Below, in pieces: positions 1 through 7,971 of a DNA stretch of 64,000 bases. The position numbers and the translations under genes are program-made. Under the pieces are notes generated by a model. It was not told the origin of the DNA and ran no database searches. It saw only the letters and a program-made list of their open reading frames with translations. Origin of the DNA: Actinomycetes bacterium (GTDB lineage Bacteria > Actinomycetota > Acidimicrobiia > Acidimicrobiales > RAAP-2); assembly GCA_021782915.1 (NCBI GenBank), contig JAJXUK010000001.1, forward strand, positions 52,293 to 116,292. Reading direction: 5' to 3'. Positions within the stretch are counted from its first letter, which is position 1. Every line of letters starts with the position of its first letter.

Positions 1-1155
1 GACCTCGACCATGGTCTCGGGTGATCGACGTCGAATCGCCCGGATCGTCTCGGCGATCGCCCCGGCGCCCCCATCGGCCAGGTCGTCGCGTGCCACACAG
101 GTCACCACCGCGTGATGAAGTCCCAGTCGCACCACGGCCTCGGCGACGCGCTCGGGCTCGGTCGGATCCAGCGCGAGGGGCTTGCGCGTGTCGATCAAGC
201 AGAAGCCGCAGGCACGCGTACAGCGCTCACCGTTGACCATGAATGTCGCGGTGCCCGCCTGCCAGCACTCGAAGATGTTCGGACAGCCGGCTTCCTCACA
301 CACGGTCACCAGACGCAGGTCCTCGGTGAGAGTGCGCAGGGACTGGAACTGCGTGCCCATGTGGGCCGGAATGCGCAGCCACTCGGGCTTGCGCGCGTTG
401 ATGGACAGGGCGGCATCAGGGTCCACGCCCGCCTTGCGCAGCCGTCGGATCAGGGGACGCTCACCCGTCTCGGGCGCCGCTCCACGATCCACGCGAGCCA
501 CGTGCTCACCGGTGCCGCCCAGGTGGGCCTCGAGGGCGACGCCGAGGCGCTCCTCGACGGTCTCGGCACTGACGGCCAGGCCCAGCGAGGCCAGCGAGGC
601 CACGGGCTTGTCGGGGATGCCGCAGGGAACGATGGCCTTAAAGGCGTCGAGGTCGACGACGACGTTGAGGGCGACGCCGTGCAGGCTGCGTCGCACGCCG
701 GCGGAGTTGCGCTCGGTGCGCACCCCGACCGCGGCCACCTTGGCCGGCGTTGACTCCAAGCGCGCCCAGACACCCGGGTAACCCTCGAGACGACCCACCT
801 CGCCGAGTCGCCCGTCCGGGTCCAGTGAGCGCAGCGTCTCGATCACGGCGTCCTCCAGACGTCCCACGTGGCGTCGCCCGGCCGACGGATCCTCGCCGAC
901 GTCCAGCACCGCCCAGGCCACCACCTGACCCGGGCCGTGGTACGTGACGTCCCCGCCCCGATCCGCGTCCACGACGTCTGCGGCCAGACTCTCGGGGGCC
1001 ATCAGGAAGCTCGACTCCTGCGCACGCACCCCGCGGGTGTAGGTCGGCGGATGCTCCATGAGCAGCACGTAGCCGTCACGCGACTCGAGCAGGGCGTGCT
1101 GGAAGTCGTTGGCCTCCGCGAAGCTAACCCGTCCGAGATGGCGCCGGCGCAGCAT
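1..1155 (-). CDS. lipB-lipA: LipB-LipA fusion: octanoyltransferase joined to lipoyl synthase (partial, runs off left edge)
   Basis: One open frame from the ATG at 1155 to the window edge, 385 residues seen, C-terminus missing. Residues 1 to about 215 are LipB: RGGDVTYHGPGQ at 66-77 (H73), K139 in PAKVAAVGVR, and the acyl-accepting C178 in PCGI. A short linker leads into lipoyl synthase from about 240: auxiliary-cluster cysteines C286, C291, C297 (CX4CX5C) and radical-SAM cysteines C312, C316, C319 (CTRACGFC). I translated the whole stretch codon by codon and found no stop or frame change at the junction (about 420-480). LipB moves octanoyl from acyl carrier protein to the lipoyl lysine; LipA inserts two sulfurs. 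The ATG lies directly after the stop of the E2 gene, whose lipoyl domain is a natural substrate. Internal re-initiation to make free LipA cannot be excluded. Confidence 0.93.
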   Translation of the reverse strand, partial: MLRRRHLGRVSFAEANDFQHALLESRDGYVLLMEHPPTYTRGVRAQESSFLMAPESLAADVVDADRGGDVTYHGPGQVVAWAVLDVGEDPSAGRRHVGRLEDAVIETLRSLDPDGRLGEVGRLEGYPGVWARLESTPAKVAAVGVRTERNSAGVRRSLHGVALNVVVDLDAFKAIVPCGIPDKPVASLASLGLAVSAETVEERLGVALEAHLGGTGEHVARVDRGAAPETGERPLIRRLRKAGVDPDAALSINARKPEWLRIPAHMGTQFQSLRTLTEDLRLVTVCEEAGCPNIFECWQAGTATFMVNGERCTRACGFCLIDTRKPLALDPTEPERVAEAVVRLGLHHAVVTCVARDDLADGGAGAIAETIRAIRRRSPETMVEV

Positions 1156-2301
1156 CTACAGCTCGGCGTCCAGGTCGAGGTCGTCGAGCAACGCGCCGAC
1201 CCGCTCGAGGAAGCGCGCCGCCGTGAAGGGCTCACAGGCCCGGTGATCGAAGGTCAGCCCGAGCACGATGCGCCAGCGCGCCGCCTCGGCTCCCTCCGGG
1301 CTCTCCCGGCGCGGGGCGCCGAGGGAGAGCATCGCCACCTGGGGCTGTATGAGCACCGGGGCGATCGAAAGCGTGTGAGCACTGAGCGGGCCGATCACGC
1401 TGAACGTTCCACCCATCAGGTCGTCGGCCATGAGCTGACGGGCGTGCAGACGCTCGTCGAGGTCGGCCACCCGACGTGCGAGGGCCCGCAGGCTCAAGCG
1501 CGTCGCCGCGTGCACCACGGGGACCAACGTCGCACTGTCGGCGGCCCGCACGAAGCCGACGTTGACACTACGAAAGACAATCAGGTGATCGTCCTCGACA
1601 CTGGCGTTCAGCGTCGTGAACTCCGCGAGAGCGCGTACCGCGGCCCTCGCGACCAGCGTCTCAGCACCGACCGGCACCCCGTCGCCACTGATCGAGCCGC
1701 GGGCCCCGAGTCGCTCAAAGACCTCGGTCTGCACCTCGATCGCCACGTAACCCTGCGGTGCCGAGAGCGCCGAGGCCGCCATGTGCTGGCCCATCCGGCG
1801 CTGACCGTGCGACAGCGGAACGATCAACTCCTCAGTCGGACCCAACGCAACCGCGCGCTCGGCGTCACGACGGGTGATGGCCCCCCCGGGACCAGTGCCG
1901 CGAATCGTGGAGGCCTCCACGCCCCCATCAGCCAGGATTCGGCGAACCACCGGCGAGATGACCAGTCCCGGCGTCGCAGCCGCAGACCTGGGCGGGGTGG
2001 CGCTCGCTGGGGCGGAGCGCCCGGGAAGCTCCGCCGACGCTGCCTCGGTGCGGGGCATCGCGACGGCGCTCTCGTCGATCACCCCGACGCGCGAGCCAGT
2101 CTCGACGGTGTCGCCCTCCTCGGCGACGATGGCCACCAGGACGCCCGCGGCCGGCGAGGGCAATTCGGAGTCGACCTTGTCCGTCGAGACCTCCAGGAGT
2201 GGCTCGTCGCGCGCGACGGCGTCACCCACCTTCTTGAACCATCGAGTGATGATTCCTTCGGTGACCGACTCACCCAGCGACGGGAGGGTGACGTCAACCA
2301 A
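1156..2301 (-). CDS. 2-oxoacid dehydrogenase E2, dihydrolipoamide acyltransferase
   Basis: 381 residues. An N-terminal lipoyl domain (about 1-76) carries the lipoylated K42 in STDKVDSELPSP; a peripheral subunit-binding domain follows at about 130-165 (ISPVVRRILADGG, GTGPGGAITRRD); the rest is the chloramphenicol-acetyltransferase-like catalytic domain. The catalytic motif reads DHRACEP near H353 where the family has DHRxxDG: the His is kept but the glycine is replaced by proline. The substrate (pyruvate, 2-oxoglutarate or branched-chain oxoacids) cannot be told, as no E1 gene is in view. The start is a TTG at 2301 that overlaps the end of lpd by 8 bp; no ATG fits the domain start. Downstream it abuts lipB-lipA, so the operon makes E3, E2 and the lipoylation enzymes together. 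Confidence 0.9.
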   Translation of the reverse strand: MVDVTLPSLGESVTEGIITRWFKKVGDAVARDEPLLEVSTDKVDSELPSPAAGVLVAIVAEEGDTVETGSRVGVIDESAVAMPRTEAASAELPGRSAPASATPPRSAAATPGLVISPVVRRILADGGVEASTIRGTGPGGAITRRDAERAVALGPTEELIVPLSHGQRRMGQHMAASALSAPQGYVAIEVQTEVFERLGARGSISGDGVPVGAETLVARAAVRALAEFTTLNASVEDDHLIVFRSVNVGFVRAADSATLVPVVHAATRLSLRALARRVADLDERLHARQLMADDLMGGTFSVIGPLSAHTLSIAPVLIQPQVAMLSLGAPRRESPEGAEAARWRIVLGLTFDHRACEPFTAARFLERVGALLDDLDLDAEL

Positions 2302-3709
2302 CGTGCAGTCCCCGTCCCGCCAACGCGATGAGTGTCTCGCCGAAGGTTTCCGACAGCGACGGGTGCGGCTGAATCAACGCGGCCGCCTCCTCGACGGTCG
2401 CCTCCCAGTTGACCGCGTAGTAGCCCGCCCCGAGCTGCTCGGTGACCCACGGACCTGCCATGTGCACGCCCAGAATCTGCCCGGCGGTGCCGTCAGCGCG
2501 CTTCTCGGCGATCACCTTCACCACACCGTCGGTCTCGCCCAGGATCTGGGCTCGGCTGTTGCCACCGAAGGGGTCCTTCTTGACCACGACGTCGTAGCCC
2601 TTCTCCTTGGCCCTCTCCTCGGTCAGCCCGCAGAAGGCGACCTCGGGGTTCGAGTAGATGGCCCACGGCACGCGCTCGTAGTCCACCGGCACGGCCGTTT
2701 CGCCCAAGATCGACTTGATCGCGACGATGGCCTCGGCGAAGGCCACGTGCGCCAGCTGTGGCGTACCGGCGACGACGTCACCCACGGCGAAGACCTTCGG
2801 ATTCGCGGTGCGCATCGTGGCGTCGGCCACGATGAAGCCGCGCTCGTCGAGCTGCACGCCCGTACCCTCGCCGAGCAGGCCCTCCGTGTAGGGACGTCGT
2901 CCGATCGACATCACCACCATGTCCACGGTGACGGCCTCGGCCCCCTCCAGGGAGATCGCCGTGCCCTTCTTGCCGGGCTTGTGGCCCGTGGCGCTGACGC
3001 CCGTCATCACCTCGATCCCACGCTTCTTGAAGGCGCGCTGGACAACGCTGGCGACCTCGGTGTCACAGCCCGCCAGGATGGAGGGCAGGAACTCCAGAAT
3101 GGTCACCTTGGTGCCCATGTCGGCCAGCATCGAGGCGAACTCGCAACCGATGGCCCCGCCGCCGATGACCGCGGCGCTGGCCGGCAGGCTCGTCAGGTCC
3201 AAGAACTCGTCCGAGGTCACCACGACCTTGCCATCGACCTCAAAGCCCGGCAGCGTGCGCGGCACCGAGCCCGAGGCGAGGATGACGTGGGCGCCCCTCA
3301 ACGTGGTACCGGCGTCGGCGCCCTCCACGAGCGTGACGCTGAGATCGGCGTCCAGGCGGGCGGTGCCCTCGAGCAGCGTGACCTTGCGACCCTTGATCAG
3401 TCCCGTCAGACCTTTGGTCAACTTGTCGACCACCTCGCCCTTGCGCGTCTGGGAGACGGCGAAGTCCACCGTGACCGCGCCCGGGGTGATGCCGAAGGCG
3501 CTGGCGTGCTCCAGCGTGCGCCGTACGTGGGCCGTCTCGAGGAACTCCTTGGCCGGCACGCAGCCGCGCTGCAGACAGGTCCCACCCACCTTGTCGCGCT
3601 CGATCAGCGCGATGTTCAGACCCGCCGAGGCGCCGTAGAGAGCGGCGGCGTAGCCACCCGGTCCCCCGCCGATGATGACGACGTCGAACTGCTGGACCTC
3701 AGGTGCCAC
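2294..3709 (-). CDS. lpd: dihydrolipoyl dehydrogenase (E3)
   Basis: 471 residues, normal length. Reoxidises dihydrolipoyl groups of 2-oxoacid dehydrogenase complexes with FAD and NAD. The N-terminal FAD loop is GGGPGGYAA at 14-22; the redox-active disulfide is C45/C50 in GGTCLQRGCVP; a second Rossmann loop (VIGGGAIGCEFA) sits near 180 and the dimer-interface HPSLSE motif with H449 and E454 is near the end. GTG start at 3709 preceded by AAGGGG. First gene of the lpd-E2-lipBA group, 67 bp downstream of rnhA. A TAGGAT box lies about 37 nt upstream, so this unit probably has its own promoter. Confidence 0.96.
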   Translation of the reverse strand: MAPEVQQFDVVIIGGGPGGYAAALYGASAGLNIALIERDKVGGTCLQRGCVPAKEFLETAHVRRTLEHASAFGITPGAVTVDFAVSQTRKGEVVDKLTKGLTGLIKGRKVTLLEGTARLDADLSVTLVEGADAGTTLRGAHVILASGSVPRTLPGFEVDGKVVVTSDEFLDLTSLPASAAVIGGGAIGCEFASMLADMGTKVTILEFLPSILAGCDTEVASVVQRAFKKRGIEVMTGVSATGHKPGKKGTAISLEGAEAVTVDMVVMSIGRRPYTEGLLGEGTGVQLDERGFIVADATMRTANPKVFAVGDVVAGTPQLAHVAFAEAIVAIKSILGETAVPVDYERVPWAIYSNPEVAFCGLTEERAKEKGYDVVVKKDPFGGNSRAQILGETDGVVKVIAEKRADGTAGQILGVHMAGPWVTEQLGAGYYAVNWEATVEEAAALIQPHPSLSETFGETLIALAGRGLHVG

Positions 3710-3745
3710 GGGATTCCCCTTCGCTTGAGTCGTAGACCAAGCGAA

Positions 3746-3751
3746 ATCCTA
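3746..3751 (-). promoter_or_regulatory. candidate -10 box of the lpd-E2-lipBA unit
   Basis: TAGGAT read on the minus strand in an AT-richer gap, giving a short 5' leader with an AAGGGG ribosome site before the GTG of lpd. No convincing -35 seen. Confidence 0.45.
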
Positions 3752-3776
3752 ATGTTCGTGCGGTGTCGCGTTTCGC

Positions 3777-4217
3777 TCAGAGTCCAGACTGCGAGGCGCT
3801 CTGGGTGTCGGCGGCCCGCGTGGCCAGCGAGTCCACGAAGTCGTTGAGCGCGTCTCCAGAGTGACCCTTGACCCAGCGGAACTGCACCTCGCGCTCCCCG
3901 AGGGCGAGCTCGAGGAGTCGCTCCCACAGGTCACGGTTGGCCACCGCCTGGCCCGAGGCGTTGCGCCAGGCGCGCCGACGCCATCCCACGTACCAGCGGT
4001 CGTGGAAGCACTTGACGACGTAGGACGAGTCGCTGACGATCTCGACGGGCCCCTCGGGCGCGGCGAGGAGGGCTTCGATCACCGCGCGCAGCTCCATACG
4101 CTGGTTGGTCGTGTGCGCCTCGGCGCCACTGGCGAAGCGCTCGAGCCCCTCCGCCCACGCCCAGCCCCCGGGGCCCGGGTTACCGCGGCAGGCGCCGTCG
4201 GTATGAATTCTTTTCAT
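3777..4217 (-). CDS. rnhA: ribonuclease HI
   Basis: 146 residues from the ATG at 4217; typical length. Cleaves RNA in RNA-DNA hybrids using two metal ions. Catalytic residues are visible: D7 (HTDGACRGNPG), E42 (MELRAVIEAL), D63 (SDSSYV), H119 (KGHSGD) and D129. A longer reading to 4235 is possible, but the ATG at 4217 overlaps the stop of the upstream Rrf2 gene as ATGA and matches the usual N-terminus, so translation is probably coupled to that gene. Confidence 0.95.
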   Translation of the reverse strand: MKRIHTDGACRGNPGPGGWAWAEGLERFASGAEAHTTNQRMELRAVIEALLAAPEGPVEIVSDSSYVVKCFHDRWYVGWRRRAWRNASGQAVANRDLWERLLELALGEREVQFRWVKGHSGDALNDFVDSLATRAADTQSASQSGL

Positions 4218-4672
4218 ATCTGACGGGTTACCCACGCATCCGGGTCTTTGGTGAAACGCGTCACCGCCTCAGGCATGTCACCGCGCAAGACCTGATCGAG
4301 GGTCACGTGCTCGAGCACCTCGCGCAGCGCGGCGCGTACCGCCACCCACACCTCGCGCAGGTGCTCGGCCTCCCCCTCGTACTGCAGGGTCTCCGGACGC
4401 AGACCGCGCACGCCCGCCATGGGCCCGCTCACCACGCGCAGCACGTCGGCGATCATGATCGTCTCGGCCGGCCTGGCCAGGCGGAACCCGCCCTCCGGAC
4501 CGCGTTGGCTCGTCACGATGCCCCCCCGGCGCAGGTCGGACATGATCGCGCCCAGGAACTTCGCCGGCAGACCCTGCTGACGAGCGAGCTGGTCCGCGCT
4601 CACCGAATCCGTGCTCGCCGCGAGCGCCAGCAGGGCGCGCACCGCGTAGTCGGCCTTGGCCGGTATCTGCAT
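4214..4672 (-). CDS. Rrf2-family transcriptional regulator without cysteines
   Basis: 152 residues from the ATG at 4672 (an in-frame ATG at 4690 would add six). The N-terminus, MQIPAKADYAVRALLALA, is the usual start of the winged-helix Rrf2/IscR family, and EGGFRLARPAETI marks the wing. No cysteine occurs anywhere, so the three Cys ligands of IscR- or NsrR-type iron-sulfur sensing are absent; this resembles the cysteine-free Rrf2 group common in actinobacteria. Its target is unknown. The SUF genes 3 kb away are an obvious candidate but nothing in the sequence links them. Overlaps rnhA by 4 bp. Confidence 0.85.
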   Translation of the reverse strand: MQIPAKADYAVRALLALAASTDSVSADQLARQQGLPAKFLGAIMSDLRRGGIVTSQRGPEGGFRLARPAETIMIADVLRVVSGPMAGVRGLRPETLQYEGEAEHLREVWVAVRAALREVLEHVTLDQVLRGDMPEAVTRFTKDPDAWVTRQI

Positions 4673-4728
4673 GGGCCCATTCTGCCCCATCAGGGCCCAC
4701 GACGCCGGAGTCTCGTCGCGCGGCTTCC

Positions 4729-4734
4729 TAGAGT
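4729..4734 (+). promoter_or_regulatory. -10 box of thiE, leaderless spacing
   Basis: TAGAGT ends 6 nt before the GTG start of thiE, the distance expected if transcription begins at the start codon. One of a repeated set in this window. Confidence 0.55.
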
Positions 4735-4740
4735 GGGGCC

Positions 4741-5370
4741 GTGTTCGACCTGTCCACCCGCCGCCTGTACCTCTGCGTGCCCATCCGAGACGACCTGGCC
4801 CGATTCCTCCCCTCGGTGATCGGCGCAGGCGTCGACGTGGTCCAGCTGCGCGAGAAGCAGCACTCTGACGCCGAGCGACTGGCGGCCGCGGCTGTGATCG
4901 GCCCGATCTGCCGGGACCTGGGGGTCCCGTTCATCATGAATGACTCGCCCGAGCTCGCTCTAGCCAGCGGCGCCGACGGGGTGCACGTGGGCCAGGACGA
5001 CGTGAGCGTCGCCCGATGCCGTGAGCTACTCGGCGAGCACGCCATCGTCGGCCTCTCGACGCACTCGCCGGAAGAGTTCGCCCGCTCGCTACCCCAGGCG
5101 GCCACGTACTTCAGTGCGGGCCCGCTGGTTCCCACCCCGACCAAGCCGGGACGCTCGGGCACCGGGCTTGACTACGCCCTGGCCTGTCAGGCCGCCAGCG
5201 ACCGGCCGGTCTTTGTCACGGGCAACGTCAGCGCACTCAACGTGGGCGAGCTCGTGGCGGCGGGGCTGCGCCACTTCGTGGTCGTGCGCGCCCTCACCGA
5301 ATCGCCCGATCCGGCTCGGGCGGCTCGGGCCATACGCTCCGCACTCGACGAGGCCCTGAGCGAGATCTAG
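4741..5370 (+). CDS. thiE: thiamine-phosphate synthase
   Basis: 209 residues, normal for ThiE. Couples hydroxymethylpyrimidine diphosphate to thiazole phosphate to make thiamine phosphate. TIM-barrel motifs are present in order: VVQLREK, MNDSPELALASGADGVHVGQDD (read in two parts, metal-binding Asp residues), GLSTHSPEE, and the phosphate loop GPLVPTPTKPG. GTG start with a TAGAGT box 6 nt upstream, so the message is probably leaderless and no TPP riboswitch fits in the 50-bp gap. Stands alone here, with no other thi gene in view. Its TAG stop shares a CTAG with the convergent hydrolase gene. Confidence 0.93.
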   Translation: MFDLSTRRLYLCVPIRDDLARFLPSVIGAGVDVVQLREKQHSDAERLAAAAVIGPICRDLGVPFIMNDSPELALASGADGVHVGQDDVSVARCRELLGEHAIVGLSTHSPEEFARSLPQAATYFSAGPLVPTPTKPGRSGTGLDYALACQAASDRPVFVTGNVSALNVGELVAAGLRHFVVVRALTESPDPARAARAIRSALDEALSEI

Positions 5371-6113
5371 CGATGCCGGTCGAGCCAGCCCAGCAGGGTG
5401 GCGACCATGCGCGGGTCAGCTCGCAGCTGGTGTCCGGCGCCCTGAATCAGGCGTAGCTCGGCCCGGCCCTCGGCGGCCGCCACGAGGTCGCGCGCGTCCG
5501 AAACCGGCACGTCCTCGTCGTCAGTGCCGTGGCCGATCAAGAGTCGTCGCGGCGGAATCTGGGCGACCGAGCCAAGCGGGTCGATCGCCAACACGTCTCG
5601 ATACAGCTCCTCCGCGCTGAGCAGCTCGCCCTCGTTGCTCACCACGCCCGCGAGCAGGACGGCGGCGCGCAGGGCCTGGGCTGAGCCACACCAGCGCTCC
5701 AGATGCGCGGGCGCGGCGAAGGTCGCGACCCCGCGCACGCGCTCGTCCTCGGCGGCCACCGACAGCGCCAGGGCGCCGCCGAAGCCGAAGCCCGCCAGCG
5801 AGATGCGCGGCTCATCCGCACTCATCCTCGTGATGATCCTCATGAGGTCAGCCCGCCACTGGTGGGCCGAGAACGTACCCTGACTGGCGCCCACGCCCGA
5901 CAGGGTTCCCGTGGCCACGGTCCAACCAGACTCGGTCGCCAGGTGCGCAGCCAACTCGGGCAGCAGGCCCGCGGCCTGACGGCCCATGCCGAGGGCCCGT
6001 GGCAGACCGTGGACGAGGATCAAGACGTGGCCCGCGACGGGACGCGCCTCGGAGGTGGCGATGCGCAAGTCCAGCTGGGCGCCGCCCACGTCGAGCTGCT
6101 CGTGAGCCAGCAC
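5367..6113 (-). CDS. alpha/beta-hydrolase-fold protein lacking the nucleophilic serine
   Basis: 248 residues. The fold is clear from the oxyanion region (LILVHGLPRALG), the nucleophile elbow after a hydrophobic strand, and the C-terminal acid and base stretches (GHGTDDEDVP; QGAGHQLRADP). The elbow reads AGFGFGGALAL: position 110, where the family has Ser (GxSxG), is Gly, and I checked the codon (ggc). It may therefore be a non-hydrolytic binding protein or use another residue. GTG start 6 bp after the stop of the acyl-CoA dehydrogenase gene, so probably co-transcribed with it. Confidence 0.75.
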   Translation of the reverse strand: MLAHEQLDVGGAQLDLRIATSEARPVAGHVLILVHGLPRALGMGRQAAGLLPELAAHLATESGWTVATGTLSGVGASQGTFSAHQWRADLMRIITRMSADEPRISLAGFGFGGALALSVAAEDERVRGVATFAAPAHLERWCGSAQALRAAVLLAGVVSNEGELLSAEELYRDVLAIDPLGSVAQIPPRRLLIGHGTDDEDVPVSDARDLVAAAEGRAELRLIQGAGHQLRADPRMVATLLGWLDRHR

Positions 6114-6119
6114 GCGGCC

Positions 6120-7235
6120 TTAGATGCCCAGACGCTGAGCCAGCAGCTCGCGATGGTACGCGGGGTCGCCGAGGAACAGCTCCGAGGACTTGGCCCGCTT
6201 GAAGTACAGGTGTGCGTGATGCTCCCAGGTGAATCCGATTCCCCCGTGGATCTGAATGTTCTCGGCCGCGCAGTGAAAGTACGCCTCGGAGCAGAACGAC
6301 TTGGCCAGGCTGGCCGCGATCGGCAACTCCTCGTTGAGCTCCTGGGCGGCCCAGGCGGCGTAGTAGGCCGCAGACTTGGCGGACTCCACGTCGAGCAGCA
6401 TGTCCGCACACTTGTGCTTGATGGCCTGGAACGATCCAATGGCCCGGCCGAATTGGATGCGAGTCTTGGCGTATTCCACGGCGTTGTCCAGGACTCGTTG
6501 GGCCCCGCCGACCTGCTCGGCCGCCAGAGCCGCCGCGGCGATCTGGGTGGTGGTCACCAGGCCCGCGAGCGCCGCGCCCTCAGCACCGATCAGCGCGCCC
6601 GGCACATCCTCGAGGACCAGGCGGGCCTGCTTGCGCGTCTGGTCCATCGTCGGCAGAGACTCCTTGCTCAGCCCCTCAGCGTCCCCCGCGACGGCAAAGA
6701 GCGAGAGCCCTCCCGGGCTCATCGCCGGCACCAGGATGAGATTCGCCACGGCACCATCGGTCACGTAGTTGCGCACGCCGCTCACGCGCCAGGTCCCCTC
6801 GACCAGGCGAGCGCTGCTCGACGTGCTGGCCAACTCCCACTGGCCGGCGTCGTCGGTCAGCGCGAGAGTCGCGATCGTCTCGCCCGAGGCGATGCCGGGC
6901 AGGTACGCCTGCTTGTCGGCCTCGGTCCCCACCTGGAGCAGCGCGTTCGCCGCCAGTGCGACGCTCGAGAAGTACGGGCCGCAGTACAGCGCCGCGCCCA
7001 TCTCCTCGAACACGACGTAGAGCTCCACGGGGCCGAAGCCCTGGCCCCCGTAGGACTCCGGGATACCGAGACCCTGCAGCGCCAGCTCGCCCGCCATCTG
7101 CGCCCAGACCGCCGGGTCGTAGCCTTCCTCGGTCGCCATCAGGCGCCGCACCTCGGTCTCCGGAGACTTCTCTTCCAGGAAGCGGCGCACCATCCGGCGC
7201 AGTTCTTCCTGTTCCTCACTGAATCCAAAGTTCAT
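6120..7235 (-). CDS. acyl-CoA dehydrogenase
   Basis: 371 residues, normal length for the flavoprotein family that oxidises acyl-CoA to the 2-enoyl form. Helical N-terminal domain starts FSEEQEELRRMVRRFLEE; the middle domain holds the substrate and FAD strand (LALTDDAGQW); the C-terminal signature GGIGFTWEHHAHLYFKRA is near the end. The substrate is unknown; the sequence looks like the diverse actinobacterial group used on steroid or branched acyl-CoAs, but this is inference. ATG start at 7235. Followed at 6 bp by the serine-less hydrolase. Confidence 0.88.
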   Translation of the reverse strand: MNFGFSEEQEELRRMVRRFLEEKSPETEVRRLMATEEGYDPAVWAQMAGELALQGLGIPESYGGQGFGPVELYVVFEEMGAALYCGPYFSSVALAANALLQVGTEADKQAYLPGIASGETIATLALTDDAGQWELASTSSSARLVEGTWRVSGVRNYVTDGAVANLILVPAMSPGGLSLFAVAGDAEGLSKESLPTMDQTRKQARLVLEDVPGALIGAEGAALAGLVTTTQIAAAALAAEQVGGAQRVLDNAVEYAKTRIQFGRAIGSFQAIKHKCADMLLDVESAKSAAYYAAWAAQELNEELPIAASLAKSFCSEAYFHCAAENIQIHGGIGFTWEHHAHLYFKRAKSSELFLGDPAYHRELLAQRLGI

Positions 7236-7316
7236 GGCGTCCCCTGTCGTTACCGGGCGGTACCACCAGCGAGACTAGCCAAATCGAGGAGCCGACCCGC
7301 GTGGCAGGCTGGAGCC

Positions 7317-7934
7317 ATGAGCGGACCAGAACTCGTCTGGAGCGACGCGGCGGCCGAGGTCCACCGCGTGGTCGTCGGACCCCTGGCCAACGACGTCTAC
7401 GTGGTGCGCTGCCGGCGCAGCGGGTCCGCCGTGCTCATCGACGCCGCCGACGAGCACGAGCGACTCCTCGAGCTCAGCGCTGCCCTCGGCGTGACCTCGG
7501 TGCTCGAGACGCACGGGCACTGGGACCACATCGGCGCCGTCGAGGCCATGCGCGAGGTAGGTGTGGAGGTCTGGGTCCACCCCGAAGACGCGGCCCGCTT
7601 GCCTAGCTACGACCAACTCCTGGTCGACGGGGCCGTGCACCAGGTCGGGGACCTGCGCGTGCGCGTGATACACACCCCGGGGCACACCGAGGGCTCGACG
7701 TGCTTTCACCTCGAGACGACTCCCGTGCTCTTCACCGGCGACACCCTCTTTCCGGGTGGACCCGGGGCCACCCACTTCGAGGGCGGTGACTTCACGAGCA
7801 TCATCTCCTCGATCGAGCGCCGTCTGTTGCGAGCCTTCGGCGACGAGACGATCATCTGGCCCGGCCACGGCGCGCCGTCCACGATCGGCGCCGAGCGACC
7901 ACACCTGGATGAGTGGATCGAACGCGGCTGGTGA
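7317..7934 (+). CDS. metallo-beta-lactamase-fold hydrolase (glyoxalase II-like)
   Basis: 205 residues from the ATG at 7317. Metal-binding motif THGHWDHIG (H66, H68, D70, H71), a later His in HTPGHTEGS, the bridging Asp in FTGDTLF and the last His in WPGHGAPS. This is the set of glyoxalase II and related thioester hydrolases. Length and the FPGGPGATHFEGG loop match the small actinobacterial MBL hydrolases of unknown substrate. The ATG is chosen because an upstream extension has no recognisable sequence and a CAGGCT box lies 7 nt before it. Confidence 0.88.
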   Translation: MSGPELVWSDAAAEVHRVVVGPLANDVYVVRCRRSGSAVLIDAADEHERLLELSAALGVTSVLETHGHWDHIGAVEAMREVGVEVWVHPEDAARLPSYDQLLVDGAVHQVGDLRVRVIHTPGHTEGSTCFHLETTPVLFTGDTLFPGGPGATHFEGGDFTSIISSIERRLLRAFGDETIIWPGHGAPSTIGAERPHLDEWIERGW

Positions 7935-7959
7935 GGGACGGATTCTCACCGGCCCCCGG

Positions 7960-7965
7960 TAGGAT
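7960..7965 (+). promoter_or_regulatory. -10 box of sufC1-sufS-sufU, leaderless spacing
   Basis: TAGGAT followed by 6 nt and the GTG start of sufC1. Confidence 0.55.
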
Positions 7966-7971
7966 CGAACC

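Noticed and set aside
868..3847. Long plus-strand open frames (487 and 657 codons) over the lpd-E2-lipB region
   Set aside because: They are antisense to well-recognised genes, rich in Arg, His and Gly, and match no family; they arise from GC-biased codon positions.
5703..7316. Plus-strand extension of the metallo-beta-lactamase gene upstream to 5703
   Set aside because: It is antisense to the hydrolase and acyl-CoA dehydrogenase genes; the family N-terminus begins at 7317.
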